This document shows, piece after piece, positions 28,802 through 37,015 of a stretch of 64,000 nucleotides of DNA (positions are counted from its first letter, which is position 1; the number at the start of each line of letters is the position of its first letter). The notes beneath the pieces are model-generated. The model had not been told where the DNA came from and searched no databases. It saw only the letters and a list, made by a program, of their open reading frames with translations. This DNA is from Phocaeicola sartorii JCM 17136 = DSM 21941 (GTDB taxonomy: Bacteria; Bacteroidota; Bacteroidia; Bacteroidales; Bacteroidaceae). The DNA is taken from assembly GCF_000614185.1 (NCBI RefSeq), contig NZ_BAKM01000005.1, positions 62,001 through 126,000 of the forward strand. The letters are read 5' to 3'. Both the position numbers and the translations under genes were made by a program.

Positions 28802-30291
28802 TGAAAAAGAATTTACACCCGATTATGTTGGCAGGAACAGGTAGTGATGTTGGCAAAAGTGTCATCACTGCTGCATTATGCCGCATTTTTAAACAGGACG
28901 GTTATCAACCGGCACCTTTTAAGGCACAGAATATGGCATTGAATTCATACGCTACTCCGGACGGACTGGAAATAGGACGTGCACAGGCTGTACAGGCCGA
29001 AGCGGCTGGAATTACTTGTCATACGGACATGAATCCTTTGTTATTGAAACCCAGTTCCGATCATACTTCGCAAGTGGTATTAAACGGTCGTCCCATCGGT
29101 AATCGTAATGCTTTCGAGTATTTCCGCAAGGAGGGACGTGAGGAGCTGAGACAGGAGGTGAACGCGGCCTTTGATCGTCTTGCCGCACGTTATAATCCCA
29201 TTGTAATGGAAGGCGCGGGCAGTATTTCTGAAATAAATCTGCGGGATACTGATTTGGTGAATATGCCGATGGCCTGTTATGCGGATGCGGATGTGATTCT
29301 GGTAGCTGATATTGACCGGGGGGGCGTATTTGCCAGTGTCTATGGTTCGGTCATGTTGCAGACTCCTGAGGACAAGAAACGTATAAAAGGAGTGATCATT
29401 AATAAATTCAGAGGGGATATCCGCTTGTTTGAGCCGGGCGTGAAGATGATGGAGGATTTATGTGGTATTCCTGTCTTGGGAATAATACCTTATTATAGGG
29501 ATATACATATTGAGGAAGAGGATTCCGTAGTTTTGGACTATAAACGGATGCAAGCAGTGGAAGGCAAAATAAACATAGCGGTCGTTCTGTTGCGCCATCT
29601 CTCGAACTTTACAGACTTCAACAGATTGGAACGGGATGAGCGGGTACACCTTTATTATACCAATAATACGGAAGAACTGGCCAAGGCTGATATAATTCTG
29701 CTTCCTGGCAGCAAAAGTACTTTGGATGACTTGTATGAGTTGAGGCGGAACGGGGTAGCGCAAGCTGTCCTGCGTGCGTATAGGGAAGGGGCTGCTGTGA
29801 TGGGAATTTGTGGGGGATATCAATTGATGGGACTTGAGGTGCACGATCCGGAAGGAGTGGAGGGAGAGATCCGCCAGTTACCGGGACTGGGACTGCTTCC
29901 CGTCATTACTACGATGCAAGGGGAGAAGGTGACGCGGCAGGTGAATTTTCATTTTCTTGAGAATGCGGAAACTTGCCAAGGATATGAAATACACATGGGA
30001 GAAACCCGCCCGGCTCCGGGAATGTCTGTCGTTCCTTTGAACAAACTGGAAAACGGTGGAGAGGACGGTTGTTTTGTCAACCAAAAATGTATGGGAAGTT
30101 ATATTCATGGAATATTGGATAATCAAGCATTTATAGATTATCTGCTGGAACCATACGCGGAAAAACTGGAGCATCATACGATGGTGGATTACCGGACTTA
30201 TAAAGAAGAACAATATGATAAACTGGCAGAGCATGTACGCAGTCATCTTAATCTGCCTTTGTTGTACCAAATAATGAGTAGGAATGATTGA
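28801..30291 (+). CDS. cobQ: cobyric acid synthase
   Basis: Amidates four side chains of adenosylcobyrinate diamide to make cobyric acid. At 496 aa it is the standard length. The N-terminal LAGTGSDVGKSVITAAL P-loop and KAQNMALNSYAT motif are followed by EGAGSISEINLRDTDLVN. The C-terminal glutaminase domain has its cysteine in VMGICGGYQLMG and a histidine in GSYIHGILDN. It shares a TAATG overlap with the adenosyltransferase and overlaps the next gene by eight bases. Confidence 0.96.
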   Translation: MKKNLHPIMLAGTGSDVGKSVITAALCRIFKQDGYQPAPFKAQNMALNSYATPDGLEIGRAQAVQAEAAGITCHTDMNPLLLKPSSDHTSQVVLNGRPIGNRNAFEYFRKEGREELRQEVNAAFDRLAARYNPIVMEGAGSISEINLRDTDLVNMPMACYADADVILVADIDRGGVFASVYGSVMLQTPEDKKRIKGVIINKFRGDIRLFEPGVKMMEDLCGIPVLGIIPYYRDIHIEEEDSVVLDYKRMQAVEGKINIAVVLLRHLSNFTDFNRLERDERVHLYYTNNTEELAKADIILLPGSKSTLDDLYELRRNGVAQAVLRAYREGAAVMGICGGYQLMGLEVHDPEGVEGEIRQLPGLGLLPVITTMQGEKVTRQVNFHFLENAETCQGYEIHMGETRPAPGMSVVPLNKLENGGEDGCFVNQKCMGSYIHGILDNQAFIDYLLEPYAEKLEHHTMVDYRTYKEEQYDKLAEHVRSHLNLPLLYQIMSRND

Positions 30292-31294
30292 AGGACATGG
30301 TGATGATGCTTATAAGTATAAAGCAATAAAGATAAATTTCAGTTCAAACGTATATAATCATGTAGACCATAGCGGATTATACCAGTATTTGTCTCGGCAG
30401 ATGGAAAGTATCCGTACTTATCCCGAACCGGAACCTTATTCGCTGGAAAAGGTTTTGGCGGAACGGTTTCGTCTTTCGTCTGAAGAAGTTTGTGTGACCA
30501 ATGGGGCTACGGAAGCCATTTACTTAATAGCTCAGACATTCAGGAATCAGACTTCGGCTATCTTGATGCCGACTTTCAGCGAATATGCGGATGCTTGTCG
30601 TCTGCATGGTCATAAAGTGGTTCCTATATATAACTTGAACCGTTTGCCGGATAGGGGGAGGTTGATATGGTTATGTAATCCTAATAATCCCACCGGAGAG
30701 GTCAGGGAAAAGGAAGCCTTGACAGCCTGTATAAAACAAAATCGACAGCGTATTTTTATCATAGACCAGTCGTATGAATTCTTTACACAGAAGGCTTTGC
30801 TTACAGCTAGGAAGGCTGCGGAATTTCCGAATGTTATCCTGTTGCATTCCATGACAAAACGTTTTGCCGTGCCCGGTTTGCGTTTAGGATATATCACTGC
30901 ATGTAAAGAACTGCTGCATGAAATCCGGACACAGCGGATGCCTTGGTCTGTTAATCAGTTGGCTATAGAGGCCGGGCATTATTTACTGTCTTCTTCTCAA
31001 TGTGATATAGATATCCCCTTGTTGCTGAAAGAGAAAGAGAGGTTAGCTCAATCTTTACTTTCAATAGGGGGAATGGAGATATGGCCATCGGATACTCACT
31101 ATATGTTAGTTCAATTGCGTATGGGAAAGGCGGCGGCTTTGAAAGAATATCTGGCAACAGAGCAGGGTATTCTTATTCGTGACGCATCCAATTTTGAAGG
31201 GCTGAATGAACACTTCTTCCGTATTGCTACACAAACTCCGGAAGAAAATGACAAACTGGTAGAAAGTATAAAGAAATGGACATATATGTATTAA
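30284..31294 (+). CDS. cobD: CobD-like PLP enzyme, probable threonine-phosphate decarboxylase
   Basis: Class I/II aminotransferase-fold protein of 336 aa. CobD decarboxylates threonine phosphate to aminopropanol phosphate, the linker of the nucleotide loop. Seen are the substrate start INFSSNVYNH, CVTNGATEAIYL, WLCNPNNPTGEV and the PLP lysine in HSMTKRFAVPGLRLGY near residue 200. Histidinol-phosphate aminotransferases look similar, so the call rests on the cobalamin operon context. It overlaps cbiB by 19 bases. Confidence 0.87.
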   Translation: MIEGHGDDAYKYKAIKINFSSNVYNHVDHSGLYQYLSRQMESIRTYPEPEPYSLEKVLAERFRLSSEEVCVTNGATEAIYLIAQTFRNQTSAILMPTFSEYADACRLHGHKVVPIYNLNRLPDRGRLIWLCNPNNPTGEVREKEALTACIKQNRQRIFIIDQSYEFFTQKALLTARKAAEFPNVILLHSMTKRFAVPGLRLGYITACKELLHEIRTQRMPWSVNQLAIEAGHYLLSSSQCDIDIPLLLKEKERLAQSLLSIGGMEIWPSDTHYMLVQLRMGKAAALKEYLATEQGILIRDASNFEGLNEHFFRIATQTPEENDKLVESIKKWTYMY

Positions 31295-32208
31295 TCTTTC
31301 CGTTGTTGATAGGATGGATCTTGGATAAATTGCTCGGAGACCCGGCAGGGTTGCCGCATCCGGTGGTAGGATTCGGGAAGTTGATCTCTTTTTGTGAGAA
31401 ACGATGGAACTGTGGGACACATCGGATATTGAAAGGAGGGGTGGCAGCTATTATGCTTATTTTATTGGTATATGTAGGATCGGCTTCAGCATTACATTAT
31501 CTGTTTGCGCTGAACCGTTGGTTGGGTATTGTCCTGTCCGCTGTGCTTGTTTTCTATTGTCTGGCAGGAACGACACTTATCAATGAAGTAAGACAGGTTT
31601 TTCTGGCTGCAGACCATTCTTTGGAGGAAGGAAGAAAGCGGGTCTCCCGTATCGTGGGGCGTGATACTTCGGAACTGACAGATCAGGAAGTGCGTACGGC
31701 TGCTTTGGAAACATTGGCTGAGAACTTGAGTGACGGGGTTATTGCTCCATTATTCTGGTATTTGCTTTTGGGAGTTCCCGGTATGCTTGCTTATAAGATG
31801 GTCAATACGCTTGATTCTATGATAGGCTATAAGAATGAACGTTATCTTCGGTTCGGTTGTGTCGCTGCACATATTGATGATATGGCGAACTATGTTCCGG
31901 CTCGTTTAACCGCGTTTTTAATGGTGCTGTGTGCAGGACGTCCCGGTTTGCTGAGATTTGTAGGTAAATATGGTAACCGGCACGCCAGTCCTAATTCTGG
32001 TTATCCGGAGTCTGCTTTAGCAGGTATCTTGAATTGCCGTTTTGGAGGTCCTCATGTTTATTTTGGAGAAATAGTCTATAAACCTTTTATTGGAGATAAG
32101 GACCGGTTAGTCCAGACACAGGATATGCATAAGGCTGTCAATATAAACAGAAGAGCGGAAATTTTGATGGTTATAGTAAATATTGTTTGCTTATATTTGG
32201 TCAGCTGA
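31276..32208 (+). CDS. cbiB: adenosylcobinamide-phosphate synthase
   Basis: Integral inner-membrane enzyme that attaches the aminopropanol linker to adenosylcobyric acid. The 310 aa include four to five hydrophobic segments, the opening GWILDKLLGDPAGLPHPV, the ALETLAENLSDGVIAPLFW motif and MVNTLDSMIGYKNERY. A SPNSGYPESALAGIL segment lies near the C-terminus. It is the last gene of the plus-strand operon, only 35 bases before tRNA-Gly. Confidence 0.95.
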   Translation: MDIYVLIFPLLIGWILDKLLGDPAGLPHPVVGFGKLISFCEKRWNCGTHRILKGGVAAIMLILLVYVGSASALHYLFALNRWLGIVLSAVLVFYCLAGTTLINEVRQVFLAADHSLEEGRKRVSRIVGRDTSELTDQEVRTAALETLAENLSDGVIAPLFWYLLLGVPGMLAYKMVNTLDSMIGYKNERYLRFGCVAAHIDDMANYVPARLTAFLMVLCAGRPGLLRFVGKYGNRHASPNSGYPESALAGILNCRFGGPHVYFGEIVYKPFIGDKDRLVQTQDMHKAVNINRRAEILMVIVNIVCLYLVS

Positions 32209-32243
32209 AAAATATATATTACTTTTGTTACCGTTTTAGAGAT

Positions 32244-32316
32244 GCGGCAGTAGCTCAGTTGGTAGAGCATCAGCTTCCCAAGCTGAGGGTCGCGGGTTCG
32301 AGTCCCGTTTGCCGCT
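32244..32316 (+). tRNA. tRNA-Gly(CCC)
   Basis: 73 bases with a full cloverleaf: acceptor stem GCGGCAG / TTGCCGC, anticodon loop TTCCCAA giving anticodon CCC, and a T arm GCGGG-TTCGAGT-CCCGT. CCA is not encoded. Its 3' half is the attachment site of the integrated remnant: the last 34 bases recur exactly at 35306. Confidence 0.95.
32283..32316 (+). repeat. attachment-site direct repeat, left copy (inside tRNA-Gly)
   Basis: 34 bases from the anticodon stem to the discriminator base of tRNA-Gly, identical to 35306-35339. Integration here keeps the tRNA whole. Confidence 0.85.
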
Positions 32317-32457
32317 CTGCTGATAATCAAGTAGTTAGATTTATTTCTAACTACTTTTTTTATTTGTTAATTGATTATTCGTGTTGTTATTGTGGGCTAT
32401 TTCTTATATTTGCGGTGCAAATCAGATGCAAATTTAAGCGGTTTGCACCGTAAATAA

Positions 32458-32682
32458 ATGACTATGGCTACCGTTAATTTCTATCTTGACACAAGAAGGG
32501 CAAAGGCTAACAATAAATACCCTATTAAGTTACGTATCCAGCATGAAAGCAAATTATTGCTTTCTACGGGGTTTGATTCTACTATTGAGGCATGGGATGG
32601 AAGTTGCTATAATAAGAAAGAGCCAAATTATAAATATAAAAATGCAGCATTGCGCAATATATTTGTCGCTGTAGAGAATTAA
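32458..32682 (+). pseudogene. truncated tyrosine recombinase (integrase) N-terminus
   Basis: About 72 residues beginning MATVNFYLDTRRAKANNKYP. This is the arm-type DNA-binding start of Bacteroidetes phage/ICE integrases (family known for KLRIxH and WD segments, seen here as IKLRIQHES and EAWDGS). The core-binding domain and the R-H-R-Y catalytic domain (about 300 residues) are absent. After the stop the same frame stays open for about 50 codons (32692-32847) but shows no recombinase motif. ATG 32464 is an equally good start. Confidence 0.75.
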
Positions 32683-32858
32683 CTTCTTGTCATGCATTCA
32701 TCTAAAGGATATGAGGAAAGGACTTCGTTTACTCACGGATTTCCAAAACTGCCGGTTCTCTATGCCTACCGTTCTGAACCTTATTGTAAGAAGATAAAGA
32801 CCTTCCGTGTCCGGTTGGAGAAGCTATTTTTTTTGTTTTCTAAATAATAGAAAAATAT

Positions 32859-32889
32859 TTTGTTTTTCAGAAAACAAATAATATCTTTG
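32859..32889 (+). promoter_or_regulatory. higBA promoter with palindromic operator
   Basis: TTTG at 32859 and TATCTTTG at 32882 are separated by 19 bases, a full Bacteroides-type promoter. A palindrome TTTGTTTT-TCAG-AAAACAAA (32859-32878) covers the -33 region. A second half-site TTGTTTTCT at 32833 pairs with AGAAAACAA at 32869. This fits autorepression by HigA, as known for HigBA systems (inference). Confidence 0.6.
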
Positions 32890-32906
32890 TGTCAAATTAA
32901 TGCGTT

Positions 32907-33200
32907 ATGAGAATAATATCATTTGCAGCCATAAGAAATTACGCCCAAAAGCACGCTGATGCTGATGTACCTTTGCGTGATTGGTATAAAAAGACAGAAA
33001 AGGCAGATTGGTCGTGTTTGGCTGATATAAAGCAAACATTCAATAGTGTTGATTATGTAGGTAATGATAGATTTGTCTTTAACATTAAAGGCAATGATTA
33101 CAGGTTGGTTGCTATGATTTTGTTTGCTGCTAAAAAAGTGTTTATCCGTTGGATAGGTACTCATAAAGAGTATGATAACAAAGATTGTTCAAATGCTTAA
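32907..33200 (+). CDS. higB: HigB-family mRNA interferase toxin
   Basis: Type II toxin of 97 aa. The HigB family cuts mRNA on the ribosome. Visible family features are the start MRIISFAAIRNYAQKH, the DWYKKTEKADW segment, FNIKGNDYRLVAMI and the closing KVFIRWIGTHKEYDN. Together these match PF09907-type HigB. The toxin is encoded before its antitoxin, the usual HigBA order. A likely autoregulated promoter precedes it. Confidence 0.88.
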   Translation: MRIISFAAIRNYAQKHADADVPLRDWYKKTEKADWSCLADIKQTFNSVDYVGNDRFVFNIKGNDYRLVAMILFAAKKVFIRWIGTHKEYDNKDCSNA

Positions 33201-33211
33201 ATTTGTTTGGT

Positions 33212-33577
33212 ATGGCAAAGATAAAAACAGAAAAACAGTACAAGGCAGCTTGTTCAAGAATTGAAGAACTGCTTAAGGTCGTTAGTAATGATACTTCAAC
33301 CGATGATAAAAATTTCCTCGAATTGGACTTGATTTCCGATTTGGTCGCAGACTATGAAGAGGAGCATTTCCCTATAGAAACTCCTTCTTTGGTGGATGTT
33401 ATTAAGCTTCGTATGTATGAAATGGGGCTTACCCAAACAAAACTGTCAGAATTGTTAAATGTAAGTCCTTCCCGGATTAGCGAATACCTTTCAGGAAAGT
33501 GTGAACCAACATTGAAGGTTGCTCGTGAAATAAGCCGAAAACTAAATATTGATGCTAATATAGTGTTGGGTGTATAA
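33212..33577 (+). CDS. higA: HigA-family antitoxin with HTH domain
   Basis: Antitoxin of about 121 aa starting MAKIKTEKQYKAACSRIEEL at ATG 33212. An in-frame upstream start at 33185 overlaps higB and lacks a good site. The C-terminal half is an HTH_3/Xre domain with MGLTQTKLSELLNVSPSRIS followed by EYLSGKCEPTLKVAREISRK. It should bind the toxin and repress the operon. It sits 11 bases after higB. Confidence 0.88.
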   Translation: MAKIKTEKQYKAACSRIEELLKVVSNDTSTDDKNFLELDLISDLVADYEEEHFPIETPSLVDVIKLRMYEMGLTQTKLSELLNVSPSRISEYLSGKCEPTLKVAREISRKLNIDANIVLGV

Positions 33578-33745
33578 GTTTTGTTTGTGATATATTTTAG
33601 GCGTGATTCCATTTGGTTTCGCGCCTTTTTTATATCATTTTACGACAATCGTTTCATTGTCGTATATCGCCCGTCCTATTATTTCTTCCCCTCTTTATTT
33701 ATAGCGAAATTTACCGTATAAAATTATAAATCAAATTCATACGGT

Positions 33746-34299
33746 ATGACAATCTTAGAACAAATCTTGGCAGGACTACAACAAAAATTCACTGGGGTGG
33801 ACACTGCTATTCTTACCCGAATTGCCACCAAAAAGGCAGAGGGGGTAACGGACGAGATAAAGGTAAACTCCATCGTAGAGGGTATCAGTTTTTTGGACGT
33901 GCTTAACTCATACGGCGATTTCCGTGCCGGGGATGCTTCCCGTACTTCTTGAACTACGAGAAAAGGCATAATCTTAAAGACGGTAAGCCAATTGAGAACC
34001 CTAATTCCAATCCTAACCCTAATCCGAAGCCGGAAGATAAGACGGATGACATGGCGGCTATTATTGCCAACGCAGTGAGTACAGCTGTAAAGCCTCTTTC
34101 CGATGAACTTGCACAATTTAAGGCTGAAAAGTCACAAGCTACCCGGCAGGAGCAGATTATGGCAAAGGCAAAGGAGTATGGTATTCCCGAAAACTACGCC
34201 AAACGATGCGCCATTAAGGACGATGAGGACTTGGATGTTTATTTCAAGGACTTGAAACAGGAGTTTGCAAATGACGGCTTCATAATAGAAAAACTTTAA
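33746..34299 (+). CDS. phage-like structural or scaffold protein, frameshifted near 33949
   Basis: About 184 aa if repaired. The N-terminus (MTILEQILAGLQQKFTGVDT) and central SYGDFRAGDAS segment resemble small proteins encoded beside capsid genes in Bacteroides prophages, as I recall. A proline/asparagine linker (NPNPNPKPEDK) and a helical C-terminus follow (AIIANAVSTAVKPLSDELAQ), which looks scaffold-like. Structural role is inference. One T is missing in the TT run at 33949-33950. Adding it restores SRTSLNYEKR. No other virion gene is nearby. Confidence 0.55.
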
Positions 34300-34366
34300 A
34301 TTTATGACTACCCCGGCTTGCGAAAGTCGGGATAGTTTTGTATGTTTGTTGTAAAATGAATTATTT

Positions 34367-34963
34367 ATGAAATACACTGTTAAAGAATATATTGCGAAAT
34401 GCAATAAGAATCATCGTTACCTGTCATGGGAACATTGTTATGAAGCCTTTGGTAATCCTAATAATTCAATAGACCATTTGGCTTTGCATTTGGCTTTCTA
34501 TCTTGCTAGCTGGGGAATGTACAGGGGGTCCACTGAGTTGCTACAAAAAGATTATAAAATTCATATTCCAATAGTAGAATATATAAAGCCATTAGCTTTA
34601 AAACGTGATAGTGTAATTGAAGTTGATAAAATACAAGAGGTTATGAATGAAATTAAAAATGGATATGAAAATATTGATATAAAAGCTTCAAAAACATTGC
34701 AAACAAAGGTCTTGTTGGGTACATTAGGATGTATTCCGGCTTTTGACCGTTTTTTTGTAGATGGATGGAAACTGAAAGAAGAGTCTATACCTACCATTAG
34801 CTCTGTCTATGAATTTGCAAAAAATCATATAAGAGATATAGAAGAATGCCAATTGATGATGGATAGAAACATACTTTATCCTCCAATGAAGATTGTAGAT
34901 ATGTATTTTTGGCAGTTAGGATATAATGAGTCCCAAAAGAAAAAAACTAAGGCAGCCAAATAA
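34367..34963 (+). CDS. hypothetical protein of the tRNA-Gly island, 198 aa
   Basis: Unrecognised soluble protein. A tryptophan/histidine-rich N-terminal stretch (HRYLSWEHCYEAFG, then HLALHLAFYLASWGMYRG) is followed by a helical lysine-rich half and GTLGCIPAFDRFF. No signal peptide or membrane segment is seen. It is the only intact non-toxin gene in the remnant and ends in its own terminator, whose stem overlaps the stop codon. Codon use is AT-rich compared with neighbouring core genes, which suggests acquisition. Function unknown. Confidence 0.65.
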   Translation: MKYTVKEYIAKCNKNHRYLSWEHCYEAFGNPNNSIDHLALHLAFYLASWGMYRGSTELLQKDYKIHIPIVEYIKPLALKRDSVIEVDKIQEVMNEIKNGYENIDIKASKTLQTKVLLGTLGCIPAFDRFFVDGWKLKEESIPTISSVYEFAKNHIRDIEECQLMMDRNILYPPMKIVDMYFWQLGYNESQKKKTKAAK

Positions 34964-34974
34964 GCTGCCTTTTC
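34949..34974 (+). terminator. terminator overlapping the stop of the 198-aa gene
   Basis: Perfect eight-base stem AAGGCAGC / GCTGCCTT followed by TTT. The stop codon lies in the loop. Confidence 0.75.
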
Positions 34975-35305
34975 CTGTTCTTCTGGAAATTTTCTTTACT
35001 TTACTGCAAAACACACCGATACTTCACTAAGTTTGCCCTTATGCAGTTGATAAAATAACATTCTACCATGTCCCCTTTAAACTCTTGAAGTTTACTGTTT
35101 AAAAATTGATTCTTTTTATTTATTTTGTAGATAAATAAAGATATTTCTTTATTGGGAAAATGCAAAGAGCAACTTAAAAAGCCAATTGTATAAATGATTG
35201 GTTTTTCGGTATTTTTTAATCCGGGCAAATATAGTGTAAATAATTATTCTATAATATATAAAACATTGATTAATATGTATTTATGAGAGTGTTTAATAAA
35301 CTTCC
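34975..35305. other. AT-rich non-coding end of the island
   Basis: About 330 bases up to the right attachment repeat, with no convincing gene. It is probably decayed element DNA. Confidence 0.45.
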
Positions 35306-35339
35306 CTGAGGGTCGCGGGTTCGAGTCCCGTTTGCCGCT
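35306..35339 (+). repeat. attachment-site direct repeat, right copy
   Basis: Exact 34-base copy of the tRNA-Gly 3' end, outside any tRNA, preceded by CTTCC and followed by a T tract. It marks the far end of the integrated element. Confidence 0.85.
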
Positions 35340-35347
35340 TCTTTTTT

Positions 35348-35688
35348 TTATTTTTCTTCCTTTTCCAATTCTTTTATCTCTTTATTGAGGAATACGGACA
35401 GGATGGTTCTTAAAACAACAATACCTCCCAATAGGCCAATTCATTCAAGGTTGGTTCCAAGACTGTTTTCAGAATATCCGAAGCTATCAGAAATTCTAAA
35501 CCAAGAAGCAGATAAGTTCCGAATGTGGCTCTTAGTTTTCGTATATTGGTAGTGGAATATCCTCCGGTAAAACGTCGTATTTCATTCTTCAAAAAAGAGA
35601 TGATACCTATCAAAGCTCCGTATGTGACAATCAAAAGGCTTGTCACACTTATAACAGCAGCTAATAAATCCAAGAAATGAGTAAGCAT
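35348..35688 (-). CDS. DUF1622 family membrane protein, frameshifted near 35433
   Basis: Small inner-membrane protein, about 113 aa if repaired. Hydrophobic segments at residues 7-32 and about 55-75 and the FGTYLLLGLEFLIASDIL stretch are typical of DUF1622. The first frame ends at 35410 with an aberrant tail. Adding one base in the plus-strand AATAGG at 35431-35434 restores a third hydrophobic segment and a charged tail (EIKELEKEEK) ending at 35348. It lies between the island's right end and cobC. Function unknown. Confidence 0.72.
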
Positions 35689-35739
35689 ATTTATTTGTCT
35701 TTATGAATAGAACAAATAACTAAGCGATATGTTCTTACA

Positions 35740-36270
35740 TCACGATAACTCAATCTTGACAATACCTCCATAAGGAGTGAGTGCGCCAAATGCCTCTTCG
35801 GGTTTAATGATACCTGCATAAATCTGTGCGTTCAGTAAAATACCACCATGAGCAAAGATCGCGACTTGTTCATACGGCTTTTGGCGAAGCTCGTCCAGAA
35901 AAGCGGCAACGCGCCGGTATTGGTCTTCAAAAGATTCTCCATGGGTCGCTTTTACATGTAGATAATCTGCATACCATTTTTCCAGATTAGCGTCGGCAAT
36001 TTCATCGAACCGATGCATTTCCCAATCTCCGAAGTTTATTTCTTTCAAGCGGTCGTCCCGTTCGGCATCCGGGTATCCGCAGAAGGTGGCCAGGCGTACA
36101 CAACGGGTCAACGGACTGGTATAAACCTTGTCAAAAGATAACCCTTGTAAATGAGCTGCTGTTTGAGTTGCTTCTGCCTCAAAAGTGGGTTTCAAAGGAA
36201 CATCTGTCTGTCCGTAACAAACGCCTTGGGGAACATCGACGGAGGTATGGCGTATGAAGTATATTACCAT
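35740..36270 (-). CDS. cobC: histidine phosphatase family protein, likely alpha-ribazole phosphatase
   Basis: A 176-aa member of the phosphoglycerate-mutase-like family. The family RHG motif appears as YFIRHTSVDVPQG at the start, with the second histidine in AIFAHGGILLN near residue 140 and YTSPLTRCVRLA between them. In cobalamin loci this enzyme dephosphorylates alpha-ribazole phosphate or cobalamin phosphate. It is last in the minus-strand cob run and overlaps cobS by seven bases, which supports the assignment. Confidence 0.86.
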   Translation of the reverse strand: MVIYFIRHTSVDVPQGVCYGQTDVPLKPTFEAEATQTAAHLQGLSFDKVYTSPLTRCVRLATFCGYPDAERDDRLKEINFGDWEMHRFDEIADANLEKWYADYLHVKATHGESFEDQYRRVAAFLDELRQKPYEQVAIFAHGGILLNAQIYAGIIKPEEAFGALTPYGGIVKIELS

Positions 36271-37013
36271 AGGTTTGTGTAGATTAAGTTTATAGTTAGA
36301 TAAAAAGAGAGTTCACATAATAAGAATGCCGCTCCGCAACAGTCGCCGGTATATCCTTGCAAACGTCTGCGCATCAATGACATTAAAAGGATAAATACCA
36401 GAGCAGGAGCAATGGCTGCCCACCAATATTCTCTATCCAGCCATAAAAGCATAGGCAGGACTCCGCCTATAAAAGCGGATACTAAAGCGCCCGGACTCAT
36501 ATGGTCATAAATAACCTTTGCTTTCGATTCCTCTTCTTTACGGGCGTATGGAAGCGTATTGATGATTTGTGCGGCACAAAACTTGCTCCAGGCATCCCCG
36601 CTTAGTATGGCCGCACATGCCAAAGGTACAGAAAGTGTGGCGAGTGTGTTCCATATCAATCCGTAGTAGAATATTAGTCCGAGCACTCCGTATGTGCCGA
36701 TATGTGAATCCTTCATGATGGACAGAATCTTGTCACGTGATGTACCGCCCCCGAAGCCGTCGCAGAAGTCTGCCCATCCATCTTCGTGTAAAGCACCCGT
36801 TACTAATAACCGGACAGCCAGCGCCATGAGCACAGCTGTCTGCACAGGCAGAAATTCTGCTGTGATCCATAGAGTGCCTGCCATGATACCTCCTGTCAAC
36901 CATCCTACAAAAGGCCAGTAATCCACTACTCGTTTAAAGTAAACAGGGGGTACATCGGCTATTTTCCAAAACGGAAGGCGTGTGAAAAAAATGAGGGAGG
37001 CAAGCAGTTTCAT
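36264..37013 (-). CDS. cobS: adenosylcobinamide-GDP ribazoletransferase
   Basis: Membrane enzyme of 249 aa that joins adenosylcobinamide-GDP to alpha-ribazole, the final assembly step. Visible are the start ASLIFFTRLPFWK, the acidic active-site motif GALHEDGWADFCDGFGGG near residue 90, KDSHIGTYGVLGL, and several hydrophobic segments. It follows cobT by two bases. Confidence 0.95.
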   Translation of the reverse strand: MKLLASLIFFTRLPFWKIADVPPVYFKRVVDYWPFVGWLTGGIMAGTLWITAEFLPVQTAVLMALAVRLLVTGALHEDGWADFCDGFGGGTSRDKILSIMKDSHIGTYGVLGLIFYYGLIWNTLATLSVPLACAAILSGDAWSKFCAAQIINTLPYARKEEESKAKVIYDHMSPGALVSAFIGGVLPMLLWLDREYWWAAIAPALVFILLMSLMRRRLQGYTGDCCGAAFLLCELSFYLTINLIYTNLW

Positions 37014-37015
37014 GG

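Larger units (their letters stand above)
32283..35339 (+). mobile_element. integrated element remnant at tRNA-Gly(CCC)
   Basis: A 3.06-kb segment between two exact 34-base direct repeats: the 3' end of tRNA-Gly and a detached copy. Just inside the tRNA lies the N-terminal part of a tyrosine recombinase, the usual place for the integrase of tRNA-targeting elements. It also carries HigBA, a phage-like gene and an unknown gene. The catalytic part of the integrase and all transfer or packaging genes are missing, so the element appears unable to move on its own. It splits the space between two convergent cobalamin gene runs without breaking either. Confidence 0.82.

Noticed and set aside
32692..32847. 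In-frame continuation of the integrase after its stop
   Set aside because: It stays open for about 50 codons but contains none of the recombinase core or catalytic motifs, so it is not read as a simple frameshift or stop within an intact integrase.
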